From assembly GCA_034111025.1 (NCBI GenBank), contig JAWUYB010000046.1, forward strand, positions 1 to 10,355: DNA of 10,355 bases, given 5' to 3'. The notes below the pieces were generated by a model, which saw only the letters and a list, made by a program, of their open reading frames with translations, made no database searches and had not been told where the DNA came from. The DNA is from CAJXJP01 sp034111025. GTDB taxonomy: Bacteria; Patescibacteriota; Gracilibacteria; BD1-5; UBA6164. The translations under genes were made by a program, and so were the position numbers. The number at the start of each line of letters is the position of its first letter. The first letter of the stretch is position 1. Positions 1 to 6,960 of this stretch are shown here, piece after piece.

Positions 1-131
1 CCAGCTTTCAGCATTTCTCTATCTTCTTGAGAAATGTTTGGTACTAGAGATTGAACAACACTATTAGGTAATAGGCTTGATGGTGGTTGAACAAAAGACG
101 TATTTTTTTCAATACTCCCATTAGAACTCAT
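1..131 (-). CDS. Unrecognised protein, N-terminal fragment (runs off window)
   Basis: The ATG lies at 131-129 on the minus strand, with an AAAAGG ribosome binding site at 140-145, 8 nt upstream. The 43 visible residues start MSSNGSIEKN and are rich in Ser, Asn, Pro and Gln, with no signal peptide or membrane segment. Around residues 35-43 a charged helix-like stretch begins (SQEDREMLKAG). The one visible Gly is GGG. I do not recognise a family from so little. A 5' leader with a strong hairpin (176-216) precedes it, so expression may be attenuated or may start from a promoter downstream of that hairpin. Confidence 0.7.
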   Translation of the reverse strand, partial: MSSNGSIEKNTSFVQPPSSLLPNSVVQSLVPNISQEDREMLKA

Positions 132-175
132 AATTATTTCCTTTTATATTTGTTTTTATATTGTAAAATTAAAAA

Positions 176-216
176 AAGCTTCTTTCTTAGGGTGTGTAAC
201 CGATAGAAAGAAGCTT
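176..216 (-). terminator. Terminator-like hairpin upstream of the gene at 131
   Basis: A perfect 12-bp stem (176-187 with 205-216) has a 17-nt loop and is followed on the minus strand by seven U (177-171). This is the form of a rho-independent terminator. It lies between a minus-strand promoter (361-388) and a minus-strand start codon (131), where an attenuator would sit. The loop sequence GGTTACA can pair with TGTAACC at 260-254 upstream, a possible antiterminator fold. Confidence 0.6.
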
Positions 217-360
217 GTAAAAACTATTAATTTTTTAGACTCTTTAAATCACTGGTTACATATTGTAATCTGTATAATAAAATAAGAATCTAAACTTGTT
301 AATAGTTTTCATAATTTTAAGTTAATTTTTGAAATGCACATATTTTGCACAAGTAAATAT

Positions 361-388
361 ACTGTATAAGTTTTTTAAAACAAGTCAA
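361..388 (-). promoter_or_regulatory. Candidate minus-strand promoter (TTGACT-16-TACAGT)
   Basis: The -35 box TTGACT is at 388-383, followed by a 16-bp spacer and the -10 box TACAGT at 366-361. Transcription would begin near 354 and run about 180 nt to the hairpin at 216-176. It would then either stop, giving a small RNA, or read through into the gene starting at 131. The call rests on consensus matching by eye in AT-rich DNA. Confidence 0.35.
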
Positions 389-419
389 TTTTTTTTAAGT
401 AATATATTTTATAGGTGGA

Positions 420-445
420 AATTCCGCAGATAATACTGCGAAATT
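420..445 (-). terminator. Hairpin after the 59-aa frame, no U tract
   Basis: CGCAG (425-429) pairs with CTGCG (436-440) around a 6-nt loop, extended by four A-T pairs. The single mismatch on the plus strand (C424 with A441) becomes a G-U wobble in minus-strand RNA, so the fold belongs to a minus-strand transcript. It starts 8 nt past the stop of the frame ending at 454. No U run follows, so it may stabilise a 3' end or be a processing site rather than a terminator. Confidence 0.35.
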
Positions 446-453
446 CTTGTTAA

Positions 454-633
454 TTACAAACTAGCATATAGTCTTTGGTCTGTAGGTTTCTTTCCCGCTA
501 GAGAGAAGTTACCCACATAAACTTTGGAAGTAACTTGTCTATTTCTGCTAACAAATCTAAATGTAGTGTATTTATGATATGATAAGGTGTTGTATCTACT
601 ATAAAATGTGTACAATATTTTGACATTTTCCAT
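454..633 (-). CDS. Small unrecognised protein (59 aa), divergent from the secreted gene
   Basis: ATG at 633-631, TAA at 456-454. The product begins MENVKILYTFYSRYN and ends KKPTDQRLYASL. It is basic and rich in Tyr, Arg, Ser and Thr, with no membrane segment. The C-terminal half (VYVGNFSLAGKK) reads like folded protein. There is no in-frame UGA, but only two Gly (GGT, GGA), so that says little. No clear Shine-Dalgarno precedes the ATG, and an upstream in-frame TAA limits extension. Its start lies 46 bp from the start of the plus-strand secreted gene, so the two would share a control region. A hairpin favouring the minus strand follows the stop. No family is recognised; it could be a chance open frame. 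Confidence 0.4.
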   Translation of the reverse strand: MENVKILYTFYSRYNTLSYHKYTTFRFVSRNRQVTSKVYVGNFSLAGKKPTDQRLYASL

Positions 634-650
634 AAAGATATTAGTATTTT
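620..650 (+). promoter_or_regulatory. Candidate promoter for the secreted gene
   Basis: A perfect -35 hexamer TTGACA (620-625) is followed by weak -10 candidates: AGTATT at 643-648 (17-bp spacer) or TATTTT at 645-650 (19-bp spacer). It overlaps the start codon of the divergent 59-aa frame, so the two genes might interfere with each other. Confidence 0.35.
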
Positions 651-669
651 ATTAGCCAAAAAATTAGAT

Positions 670-673
670 GGAG
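670..673 (+). promoter_or_regulatory. Ribosome binding site GGAG that favours the start at 680
   Basis: GGAG lies 6 nt before ATG 680. The alternative ATG at 668 overlaps this motif and has no Shine-Dalgarno of its own. Starting at 680 also gives a more typical signal peptide (MGKLIIVLIFF). Confidence 0.55.
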
Positions 674-679
674 AATTTT

Positions 680-1264
680 ATGGGAAAGTTGATAATAGTG
701 TTAATCTTTTTTACTACTTATTCTTCATCTGTTTTGGGGAATGATAATAATGTTTTAGAACCTCTAAATTTTTTAGAATTCTATAAAAATAATAAACTAT
801 CATTCGGTTTAAATATTAGCCCTGATGATACAATTTGGCATCAATGTAAAACTTATTCTAGTAACAAGAATACCTTTTATACTATGCAAAATAACATGTC
901 TAATCCTGTTTGTGAATCTTTAGAATTTCAAGAAAATAAAAATTTATTTGTTGGTCTAGATATTTCTAATAAAGATTCTAAAAATACGGTTTCTATATCT
1001 CTCCAAGGTGGTTTTAGCTTTGGAATACGAAATGAAACCCGGAAAGATGGTACACAAAAAATACGTATCCATGCAAATATAAAAGGTAACTATGACTGGG
1101 ATTTTATGAAAGGTAGATACAAAGGAATTTTCCGATTTGTCTCTCCTGGTAGTACACCCTACTCTAATGATAATATGTTTCATAACATATTCAAAGGAAG
1201 TCATAAAAGGAAAGGTTGGATATTAAATAAAGATATATATATCGGAGTTGAATTCACTTACTAA
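680..1264 (+). CDS. Secreted protein of unknown function (194 aa), no UGA codons
   Basis: The product starts MGKLIIVLIFFTTYSSSVLG, a signal peptide with a Lys near the start, a hydrophobic core and a likely cut after VLG. The mature part is Asn- and Ser-rich, with two Cys about 22 residues apart in its first third that could form a disulfide. It then has alternating strand-like segments (VSISLQGGFSFGIR, KIRIHANIKGNY, YKGIFRFV) and ends YIGVEFTY. There is no C-terminal anchor. The ATG at 668 would add four residues but lacks a ribosome binding site. All 15 Gly codons are GGN and none is UGA, unlike every long neighbour, which suggests recent transfer from a standard-code organism or virus, or strong selection. 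The aromatic C-terminus resembles outer-membrane barrels, but this lineage is not expected to have an outer membrane. Family not recognised. Confidence 0.75.
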   Translation: MGKLIIVLIFFTTYSSSVLGNDNNVLEPLNFLEFYKNNKLSFGLNISPDDTIWHQCKTYSSNKNTFYTMQNNMSNPVCESLEFQENKNLFVGLDISNKDSKNTVSISLQGGFSFGIRNETRKDGTQKIRIHANIKGNYDWDFMKGRYKGIFRFVSPGSTPYSNDNMFHNIFKGSHKRKGWILNKDIYIGVEFTY

Positions 1265-1268
1265 AAAC

Positions 1269-1294
1269 AAAAACCCAACTGATGTTGGGTTTTT
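1269..1294. terminator. Bidirectional rho-independent terminator between converging genes
   Basis: An 11-bp perfect stem (AAAAACCCAAC 1269-1279 with its complement at 1284-1294) closes a 4-nt loop TGAT. It is flanked by A runs on the left and T runs on the right. It lies 4 nt after the stop of the plus-strand secreted gene and 6 nt after the stop of the minus-strand surface gene, and can serve both. Confidence 0.9.
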
Positions 1295-1300
1295 CTATTG

Positions 1301-4300
1301 CTATAAAATTTTATATCTTTTCAATAAAATACTTCATCAAATAATACTCAACAAAAGTAAAGATAATTGGAAAATAAATTCTCACCTTGTGGTTTTATTA
1401 TGAATTTCAGTAATAATTCATGCATATTGAATATTATTTATATATTTTTTCTTAATATTATTGGTATTTTTACTAGATGATTTTTTCTCTTTATTGTTTA
1501 CTATTTTTAAATTTTTCTTTGTTACATCTAGTACATATTTATGAGAGAGTGTTAATAATTTTTCTTTTTTATTTTCAAATAAATTTCCATCAGAATCTAA
1601 AATATAATATTCTAAACTATATTTTCATTCTTTAATATTAGTAAATTTTTGAGAGTATTTTCATGTATTATCAGATATTATTTCAATTATATCATCTCAC
1701 TGTAAAATAAATATATTAGAGTTTGGAAATGTAATTCCAGAATACTTAAGTGATTTTTTTTGTTTTGATATATTACGTGTTAATTTTAATTTTTTAATAC
1801 CTTTATCCTTACTTTCAAACCATCAATTATTGTTAATACTATGTAATATAAGGCCTTTAGTAGTTTCCCTGATATCGATATTACTTCTATTAAATCAAAA
1901 TTTTATATTTTGAAATGATAATTTTTCCATTTGAGTAAAAATAGATTTTTCTTTTTCGATTACGTGGTCAATTTCAGTAAGGATATTTACTTGTTTTTCT
2001 GAAATATTTTTTCAAATAACTTCAATTTTTATTTTTTTAGTTTCTAATATATTTTCTCATATAATAGTTAGATTTAATTCATAACTTCAACTTGAGTACC
2101 AGACAGATTTAGGGTTTCTTGATTCACTTTTATTTCAATTTCAAAAGTCCCAAAAATATTCTAAATTATTTATTGTATTTGTTTCTATGTTTAAATTGAT
2201 ATTACATTTTTCCACTCATAAACAAACAATTTTATTGTTATAATATTTTTTATAATCTAACTCTTTTCATTGTAAAATAATATTAAAATATTTAATTTTC
2301 TTCTCGTTATTTTCAATATGACTATTATGAAACATTAACTGTTTATTATAGAATTTATTCAATTTTGAATTATAGATTTTGAGATCTATTTTATGAGTTC
2401 AGGCTCATGCATAAATGAACCCTGGATTACATGTCTCTTTGTATTTATCAACTACTTCAATTCATCCAAAATCCCAAATACATGATTCATAAGTCGAATT
2501 TTCATATTTCAAATTTATTTTACATTCTTTACTATCACAACTATTATTTTCTAATCCTAGTTGAATAATAATACTTTTATCTTCTGTGACTTTTCCATAA
2601 TCTTTACTGGCTGTAATAGATTTTTTAGAAATATTCGATCATCAGCTAGATGATTTACTTTGAGTTTTATTTTTATCATTTTGAATAAATAATAACTGAG
2701 TGATAAAATTTTCTGTATTATTTTTCTCAGATAATTGAAATATAATTTCATCGTTTCATAAATTATAGTCTACATATCAAGGGTTACATTTATTAATAGT
2801 ATCTAGATATTTGAAACTTCAACTTCAAAAATTCCAACTACATTCATATTTATTTTCTGGAAAATTATCTGAAAATATAGTACTAGCATCTAAATTAATT
2901 TTACAATTCTCTTTATTACATCTAATAGTTTCATTATTTAGATAATCTGCTCCACTTTGAATATTTATATTTATTTCTGGAAATATAAATTCTTGCTCAA
3001 TGATTTCATCCGAATTTGATAACGATCATGATAAAATTCTTCCTTCAGAATCACTATTTCATGTTCAACTTTCTCAACTTGACTTTATACTTCCCTCATC
3101 TTGTGTTTCTGTAACTATATTTTCTATAACATCGTTTTTTATTATCCATGTAGCTCAGGTAAATAAATCAAGTTCTATATCTGATATGATTTGAAACGAA
3201 ATTTCATGTATTCCTCTACCATAATTCACATAACCAGGATTACATTTTTTATCTGTTCATGATGTTGAAAAAAATCCTGATCAAAAATCCCAAATACAAT
3301 CAAAATCTGATTCTATAAATCATCATGTAAAACTATCAGAAATATCTAAATTAACTTTACAATCTTGTTTTTCGCAATAATAAATATTTCCAGTTCATGA
3401 ATAAACTAATCAACTTTGTATAGATAAAATTATTTCGGGTAGAATAAGGTTATCATTCAGTCAGATAATATCAGAATTTTCTATGACTATTGATCCTGAA
3501 TTATTTATTTCATCATTCAAAACACTATTCTCTTCTAAATTTCATGTTCATGAATTTTCTTTATCTCAGATAATTTCTCAAGTTCATGAATTTATTTGAT
3601 TTTCTTCTATTACTCCACTTCAAGTTATATATTCGTTTTTTTCTATGATATCATCGTCAGAGATTATTTTTAATTCTCAAGATGAACTGAGAGTATCTTC
3701 AGGAATATTTTTTATAAATTCTATATTTTTTATAAATACCTTCTCTGGATTATCCTTATGAAATACAGAAAATATCATATCTGTATTTTCTAATAATATT
3801 ATTGTTGTGGGATTACATCTGTTAACCGTTTCATATTCAGATGTATATTGAATTTCACAAATATAATTAGACGATAAATTATCTCATGATTCATCAGTTA
3901 AAGTAATATTTATTTTACATTCCTCTTTTTTAGGATCGCAAGTATAAATTTTTTTTTGAATTTCTCTTTCTAATATATAACTAGGATTTTGAAATTTTAT
4001 TAAAAAATTAAAATCCTCTCATTTTAGATGAAAATCTTCATTATGAAGAATTGCTCAAGATGATACTATTTCTATTACTTGAATATTTTCATCTAGAATA
4101 ATCTCTATCTCTCAATCTCAATCAACTATATCATCTAAAATAGGTTGAATTACTTCTCAAGTATTAGTACTTACTTCAGAAACTTCCTTGTCTTGACTTA
4201 ATTCGATCTCTTTTATAAAAGTCTCTTCTGTTTTTACCTCTCAAACCTCTACATCAATAAAAACGTCATCATAAATAATTTTAGAATCTACTACTTCAAT

Positions 4301-4393
4301 ATTATTTTTATTTATTTCTCACGAATATGCAAAAATTTGCTGCGTAAAAAAAGAGCTCAATAATACCATTGCCAAGAAATTTCCTTTTTTCAT
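1301..4393 (-). CDS. Large cell-surface protein with five PKD-like modules, four Cys-bearing (1030 aa)
   Basis: The frame is visible only with UGA as Gly; about 52 of some 71 Gly codons are UGA. It starts after AGGAGG and stops at TAG (1303-1301). Residues 1-22 form a signal peptide. Acidic linkers with SGTG repeats (about 269-285, 332-336, 442-446) join five modules near 152-195, 319-405, 471-556, 607-675 and 703-795. Modules 2-5 carry the PKD-type signature WDFGxG (W368, W520, W640, W748), followed by a hydrophobic strand. Modules 2-4 have Cys in a set pattern: CX4C before KINL, one Cys before WDFG, one in CNPG (340/345/366/384, 492/497/518/536, 619/624/638/655). Module 1 keeps the Cys but not WDFG; module 5 keeps only the first pair. 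Residues 1006-1024 are a membrane segment before a KRYKIL tail. PKD folds usually mediate extracellular adhesion or spacing. I infer an exported, disulfide-stabilised stalk or adhesin, perhaps for host attachment. Confidence 0.9.
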
Positions 4394-4400
4394 TCTATTT

Positions 4401-4434
4401 CCTCCTATATAATAAATTAACTAATTTTATTATA
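4401..4434 (-). promoter_or_regulatory. Promoter -10 box and strong ribosome binding site of the surface gene
   Basis: A perfect TATAAT (4434-4429) lies about 35 nt upstream of the ATG, and AGGAGG (4406-4401) lies 7 nt before it. No strong -35 is seen; the best is TGTTGT with a 16-bp spacer. The near-perfect Shine-Dalgarno suggests efficient translation of this large surface protein. Confidence 0.6.
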
Positions 4435-4481
4435 CACATGAGGTATTAACACAACATTAATTTTTCAGACTTTTTTCAAAA

Positions 4482-4517
4482 AAATAAAAAACGTGATTTA
4501 AATCACGTTTTTTATTT
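4482..4517 (-). terminator. Terminator of the hflX operon, overlapping the last stop codon
   Basis: A perfect inverted repeat with its centre at 4499/4500 has ACGTGATTT (4491-4499) and its complement extended by A6/T6 and three further A-T pairs. On the minus strand it ends in a U-rich run. The TAA of the upstream gene (4514-4512) lies inside the right arm. Confidence 0.85.
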
Positions 4518-4916
4518 AGTATTTTGTAATAATCTTTCTAATTCTTTTTTATATTCCTTTGATTTATTACTTAAAAATCTTTCATCATGATTATCAAAAT
4601 CATGTACAATTTTATTTCTGATTTTATGTATTTCCCAAACAGTATTAATATTTGATATTTCATTTGGTTCCATTTTTAATATTTCTCAAAATGTTCCTTC
4701 ATATCATAATGCTAATAATATTTTATGATAGAGTTTATCCATATCTACAATTTTTTCTTTTGATGAAACTCCTTTAATTATTCTTTTTAATAATATATGA
4801 AAATGTTTTCTTTTTTCTTCACTCATTTTTTTCTTATGAGAATACTTTATAACTACCGTGATTCAGTAGATCATAAATATTACAAAAATTCAAAGTGCTA
4901 AGTATAAATATTCCAT
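4512..4916 (-). CDS. Membrane-anchored HEPN-like protein, RNKIVH motif (134 aa)
   Basis: Four of six Gly codons are UGA. Residues 2-23 form a hydrophobic N-terminal anchor (YLYLALGIFVIFMIYGITVV), followed by a basic stretch (KYSHKKKMSEEKRK). The rest looks helical: KLYHKILLALGYEGTFGEIL (61-80), then NTVWEIHKIRNKIVHDFD (91-108). RNKIVH (100-105) fits the Rx4H motif of HEPN domains, found in RNases and in non-catalytic nucleotide- or RNA-binding helpers. From memory, CPR genomes often encode a one-pass protein with this Trp-x2-His-Lys-x-Arg-Asn-x3-His pattern. It starts 15 nt after the hflX stop, without a clear Shine-Dalgarno, so it is probably co-transcribed with hflX. Membrane tethering with the HEPN segment inside the cell is inferred. 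Whether it has nuclease activity is open. Confidence 0.8.
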
Positions 4917-4931
4917 AAATAAATAATTATT

Positions 4932-6182
4932 TTAATATTCTAAAGAGTTGATAATAAGTGATTTTAATTCCTCTATATTTTCTTTTTCTGTAGCTGATAT
5001 AAATATCATATCCTTCCCTTTATGTTGATATTTTTCTTCTATATATGCTTTTTTTGAAGCATATATTACATCATCTTTCCCTTTTTGTTGAATCACATAT
5101 TCTCCATCTGCTATTTCATCTATTTTATTTATGATATATAGTGATTTTTGTGTTGCTCAAATACTTATCAGTATTTCTTCAACTACATCTACCTTTGTTT
5201 CAAATTTTGGATCTGAAGCGTCTATAACATGTAATAATACATCTGATTCAATCGAATCTTCAAGAGTTGATTTAAATGCTTCAATTAACTTTGGTGGTAA
5301 TTCACGAATAAAACCAATTGTATCATTTATTAATATTTCTTTTGGTGGTATATATGCTCCTGTTTGTTCATTATAAGTTGCAGGCACAAACATCTTCCCT
5401 ACCGCAGTCCCAAGTGTTGCAAAGAGTTTATCCTCAGCTAGAACTCATTTATTAGTAAGAACGTTAGTTAGTGTAGATTTTCAAGCATTTGTATATCCAA
5501 CAACTCAAATAGTTTTCATTCATTTTCTTTTTCTCCCTTGTCTGTGTTGTTCACGTACTTTTGCAAAATGATCCAAACTTGCACGGATATGATCTTCTTT
5601 TTTACGTAAATGACGTTTCATTATTTCTGTATTTGTTTCTCATTTCCCTCTTGTTCATACTCAACCTCATTGTTTAGATAATTCCATTCACATACCATAA
5701 ATTCTTGGTCACATATGTTTTATCGAAGCTAACTCAATTTGCATTTTTGCTTCTGCACTTTGTGCATTTTTTTCAAATATTTTTAATATTAAATCCACTC
5801 TATCCCAAGCTTTTGCTCAAATAGGTCTCAGTTTTTCATTAATAGTAAGTATTTGTTTTGATTTAAGAATGTTTCACAAGATAAGAACATTTGCTCATTC
5901 CCTCTTCATCTCTTCTATAATTTCATCCAATCTCCCCTCACCTATAAAAGTTTTATAATCAGGAACTGATTTATTTTGTATATGTTTTACAATCACAACT
6001 CAACCATAAGTATTGACTAAGTTTTCAAGCTCTATCATTCTATCATCCATTGTTCTTCTGATAACTACATCTTTTGGTAAAATATCCGCTATAAAAACCT
6101 TAAGCTCTCATTCAGCATATTCTATTTTATCCTGTAATTGTTCTAATTCTCTTTCTGATTTATCAAATTTTTGTCTCGACAT
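4932..6182 (-). CDS. hflX: GTPase HflX (416 aa)
   Basis: HflX binds 50S ribosomal subunits and helps split or rescue stalled ribosomes, using GTP. The family N-terminal region is clear: GEGRLDEI (81-88), then the coiled-coil region WDRVDLILKIFEKNAQSAEA (126-145), MQIELASIKH (147-156), and the glycine-rich ELSKQGGGVGTRGKGE (167-182). The GTPase domain shows G1 GYTNAGKST (229-237), G3 DTIGFIRELP (287-296) and G4 INKID (351-355). About half of its 31 Gly are UGA, including the Gly just before the G1 Lys. The switch I region reads ATLGTAVGK (256-263), where bacterial HflX commonly has an ATLDxTxR-like sequence, so nucleotide response may differ. Start ATG 6182 has only a weak upstream AAACTG context. 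Length matches the family. The HEPN-like gene follows after 15 nt. Confidence 0.95.
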
Positions 6183-6214
6183 TGTATTTATTTTTCAGTT
6201 TTTAATATAAATTT

Positions 6215-6220
6215 ATTATA
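6215..6220 (-). promoter_or_regulatory. hflX: Candidate -10 box for hflX
   Basis: TATAAT on the minus strand (6220-6215) lies 32 nt upstream of the hflX ATG. No convincing -35 is present at the usual distance. It sits just past the terminator of the preceding unit, where a new promoter is expected. Confidence 0.45.
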
Positions 6221-6239
6221 CCTATAAATTCACAAAAAT

Positions 6240-6277
6240 AAATAAAAAGCAGAAATATAAATTTCTACTTTTTATTT
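6240..6277 (-). terminator. Rho-independent terminator with a G-U pair fixing its strand
   Basis: A 17-bp stem (6240-6256 with 6261-6277) closes the loop ATAA. The lone plus-strand mismatch (C6250 with A6267) becomes a G-U wobble in minus-strand RNA, and the stem ends in an A/U-rich run. It therefore terminates minus-strand transcription entering hflX, and its arm overlaps the TAA at 6278-6276. Confidence 0.8.
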
Positions 6278-6521
6278 AGGCTGCCAAAAGATCTTCTAAT
6301 TTAGATCTTCATTCTTCCATCTTTAAGTCTTCTAACAAAACTCCTGAGTATAATTCTCTATCTATGAATCATCATTTTTTTCTTTTAATAGCAATATTTT
6401 TAATAGTCTCTGGATTTGTTATTAAAAATTCATAATCTCTAAATTTTAAAATTATTCGTTCTGCTATCTATAATTGAGAGCTAAATTTAATTAATTTATG
6501 TAAATAATAATGAATCAACAC
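6276..6521 (-). pseudogene. Probably decayed small gene with an in-frame UAG
   Basis: One frame runs from a possible GTG (6521-6519) to TAA (6278-6276), interrupted by TAG at 6470-6468. Upstream of the TAG it reads like VLIHYYLHKLIKFSSQL. Downstream there are 63 residues: IAERIILKFRDYEFLITNPE first, then a Lys-rich stretch, FIDRELYSGVLLEDLKMEEG, and an ending LEDLLAA. Three Gly there are UGA. The downstream part looks like real protein but has no start codon except an ATG near its end. A terminator follows its stop and another precedes it, so it is a separate unit. TAG is a genuine stop elsewhere in this window (1301-1303), so I read this as a broken gene. A sequencing error, or an unusual ATA/ATT start after the TAG, is possible. 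Family not recognised. Confidence 0.45.
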
Positions 6522-6532
6522 ATGTTTTTTAA

Positions 6533-6559
6533 TAAAAATAAAAAAGCAGCTTACGCTGC
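6533..6559 (-). terminator. Rho-independent terminator of the coiled-coil gene
   Basis: On the minus strand GCAGC (6559-6555) and GCTGC (6550-6546) enclose a GTAA tetraloop of the stable GNRA type, followed by TTTTTTATTTTTATT. It lies 3 nt after the stop codon at 6563. Confidence 0.85.
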
Positions 6560-6562
6560 GGT

Positions 6563-6955
6563 TTAACCATAAAATCTACATTTATTTTGCATTGCATTTT
6601 TTTCTTGTTGTGAAAAATAATTTCGCATTGCATTTGCTTGTTGTTGTAAGAAATTATTTTCTATTTGTTGAAACAAGTACCTTAACTCATTAAGAAAATT
6701 TATTTCTTTTATTCTTTCTAATTTTATTTTTATATTTAATTCACACCAGTCTATCCTTAACTGATATGCTTCTATCTGAGCTAAAACATACTCAATTGCA
6801 TCATTATGATATAATGAGTTTAAATAATTTCGTGGTGAATGTCTTTTTTTTCTAAAAAGTTTTCTTTGTAAACTTCTTATTTTTTTATCTAAAAAACTTC
6901 TTTTCCCTTCAAAATATTGAAGGCTGTATTGTATTTGCTTAATCTCTGCTTTCAT
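6563..6955 (-). CDS. Small coiled-coil protein with a C-terminal 12-residue repeat (130 aa)
   Basis: Start ATG 6955 is set by GGAGG at 6965-6961, 5 nt upstream; an in-frame TTG 12 nt further upstream overlaps that site and is unlikely. The product is charged and helical: MKAEIKQIQYSLQYFEGKRS at the start, basic LQRKLFRKKRHSPRNYL near 30-46, then heptad-like segments around 60-95 (AQIEAYQLRI, IKIKLERIKEINFLNEL). The tail holds two copies of a 12-residue unit, QQQANAMRNYFS and QQEKNAMQNKCR, matching a 36-bp direct repeat in the DNA (GCATTGCAT at 6589 and 6625). There is no signal peptide or membrane segment. Only two Gly, neither UGA. A cytoplasmic structural or nucleic-acid-associated role is conceivable; no family is recognised. 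It has its own promoter and terminator, and is divergent from trxB. Confidence 0.75.
   Translation of the reverse strand: MKAEIKQIQYSLQYFEGKRSFLDKKIRSLQRKLFRKKRHSPRNYLNSLYHNDAIEYVLAQIEAYQLRIDWCELNIKIKLERIKEINFLNELRYLFQQIENNFLQQQANAMRNYFSQQEKNAMQNKCRFYG
6589..6660 (-). repeat. Two-copy 36-bp tandem repeat inside the coiled-coil gene
   Basis: GCATTGCATTT followed by a CTTGTTG-rich segment occurs twice with a 36-bp period (6589 and 6625). It encodes two imperfect copies of a 12-residue Gln/Asn/Ala/Met unit. The copies have diverged, so the duplication is not very recent. Confidence 0.6.
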
Positions 6956-6960
6956 TATTT

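Larger units (their letters stand above)
132..453 (-). promoter_or_regulatory. Non-coding leader with promoter, direct repeat and hairpins
   Basis: No convincing gene is seen in these 322 bases. On the minus strand they hold a promoter-like pair (TTGACT 388-383, TACAGT 366-361), a terminator-like hairpin (216-176) and a hairpin at 445-420 directly after the stop of the 59-aa frame. TGTAACC (260-254, minus strand) is complementary to GGTTACA in the loop of the 176-216 hairpin (201-195), so two alternative folds are possible. The repeated hexamer TGCACA lies at 335-340 and 346-351, 11 bp apart, as in an operator. No known riboswitch was recognised. Confidence 0.4.

Noticed and set aside
506..536. 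AAGTTAC...GTAACTT inverted repeat
   Set aside because: Only 7 bp with a 17-nt loop in AT-rich DNA, inside the 59-aa frame; no flanking signal gives it a role.
668..680. ATG 668 as start of the secreted gene
   Set aside because: No Shine-Dalgarno precedes it, and it overlaps the GGAG that fits ATG 680; the difference is only four residues, so it is not excluded.
956..1204. 82-aa minus-strand open frame
   Set aside because: It lies antisense within the secreted gene, which has a signal peptide, a ribosome binding site and a terminator; the antisense frame has none.
2557..3194. Short open frames at 2557-2751 (minus) and 3000-3194 (plus)
   Set aside because: Both lie in other frames over the 1030-aa surface gene, whose repeated modules and Cys pattern show which frame is real.
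5157..5393. Separate small minus-strand gene with a GTPase-like motif
   Set aside because: It is an internal slice of hflX between UGA codons.
5131..6210. Plus-strand frames at 5131-5376 and 6013-6210
   Set aside because: They are antisense shadows of hflX.
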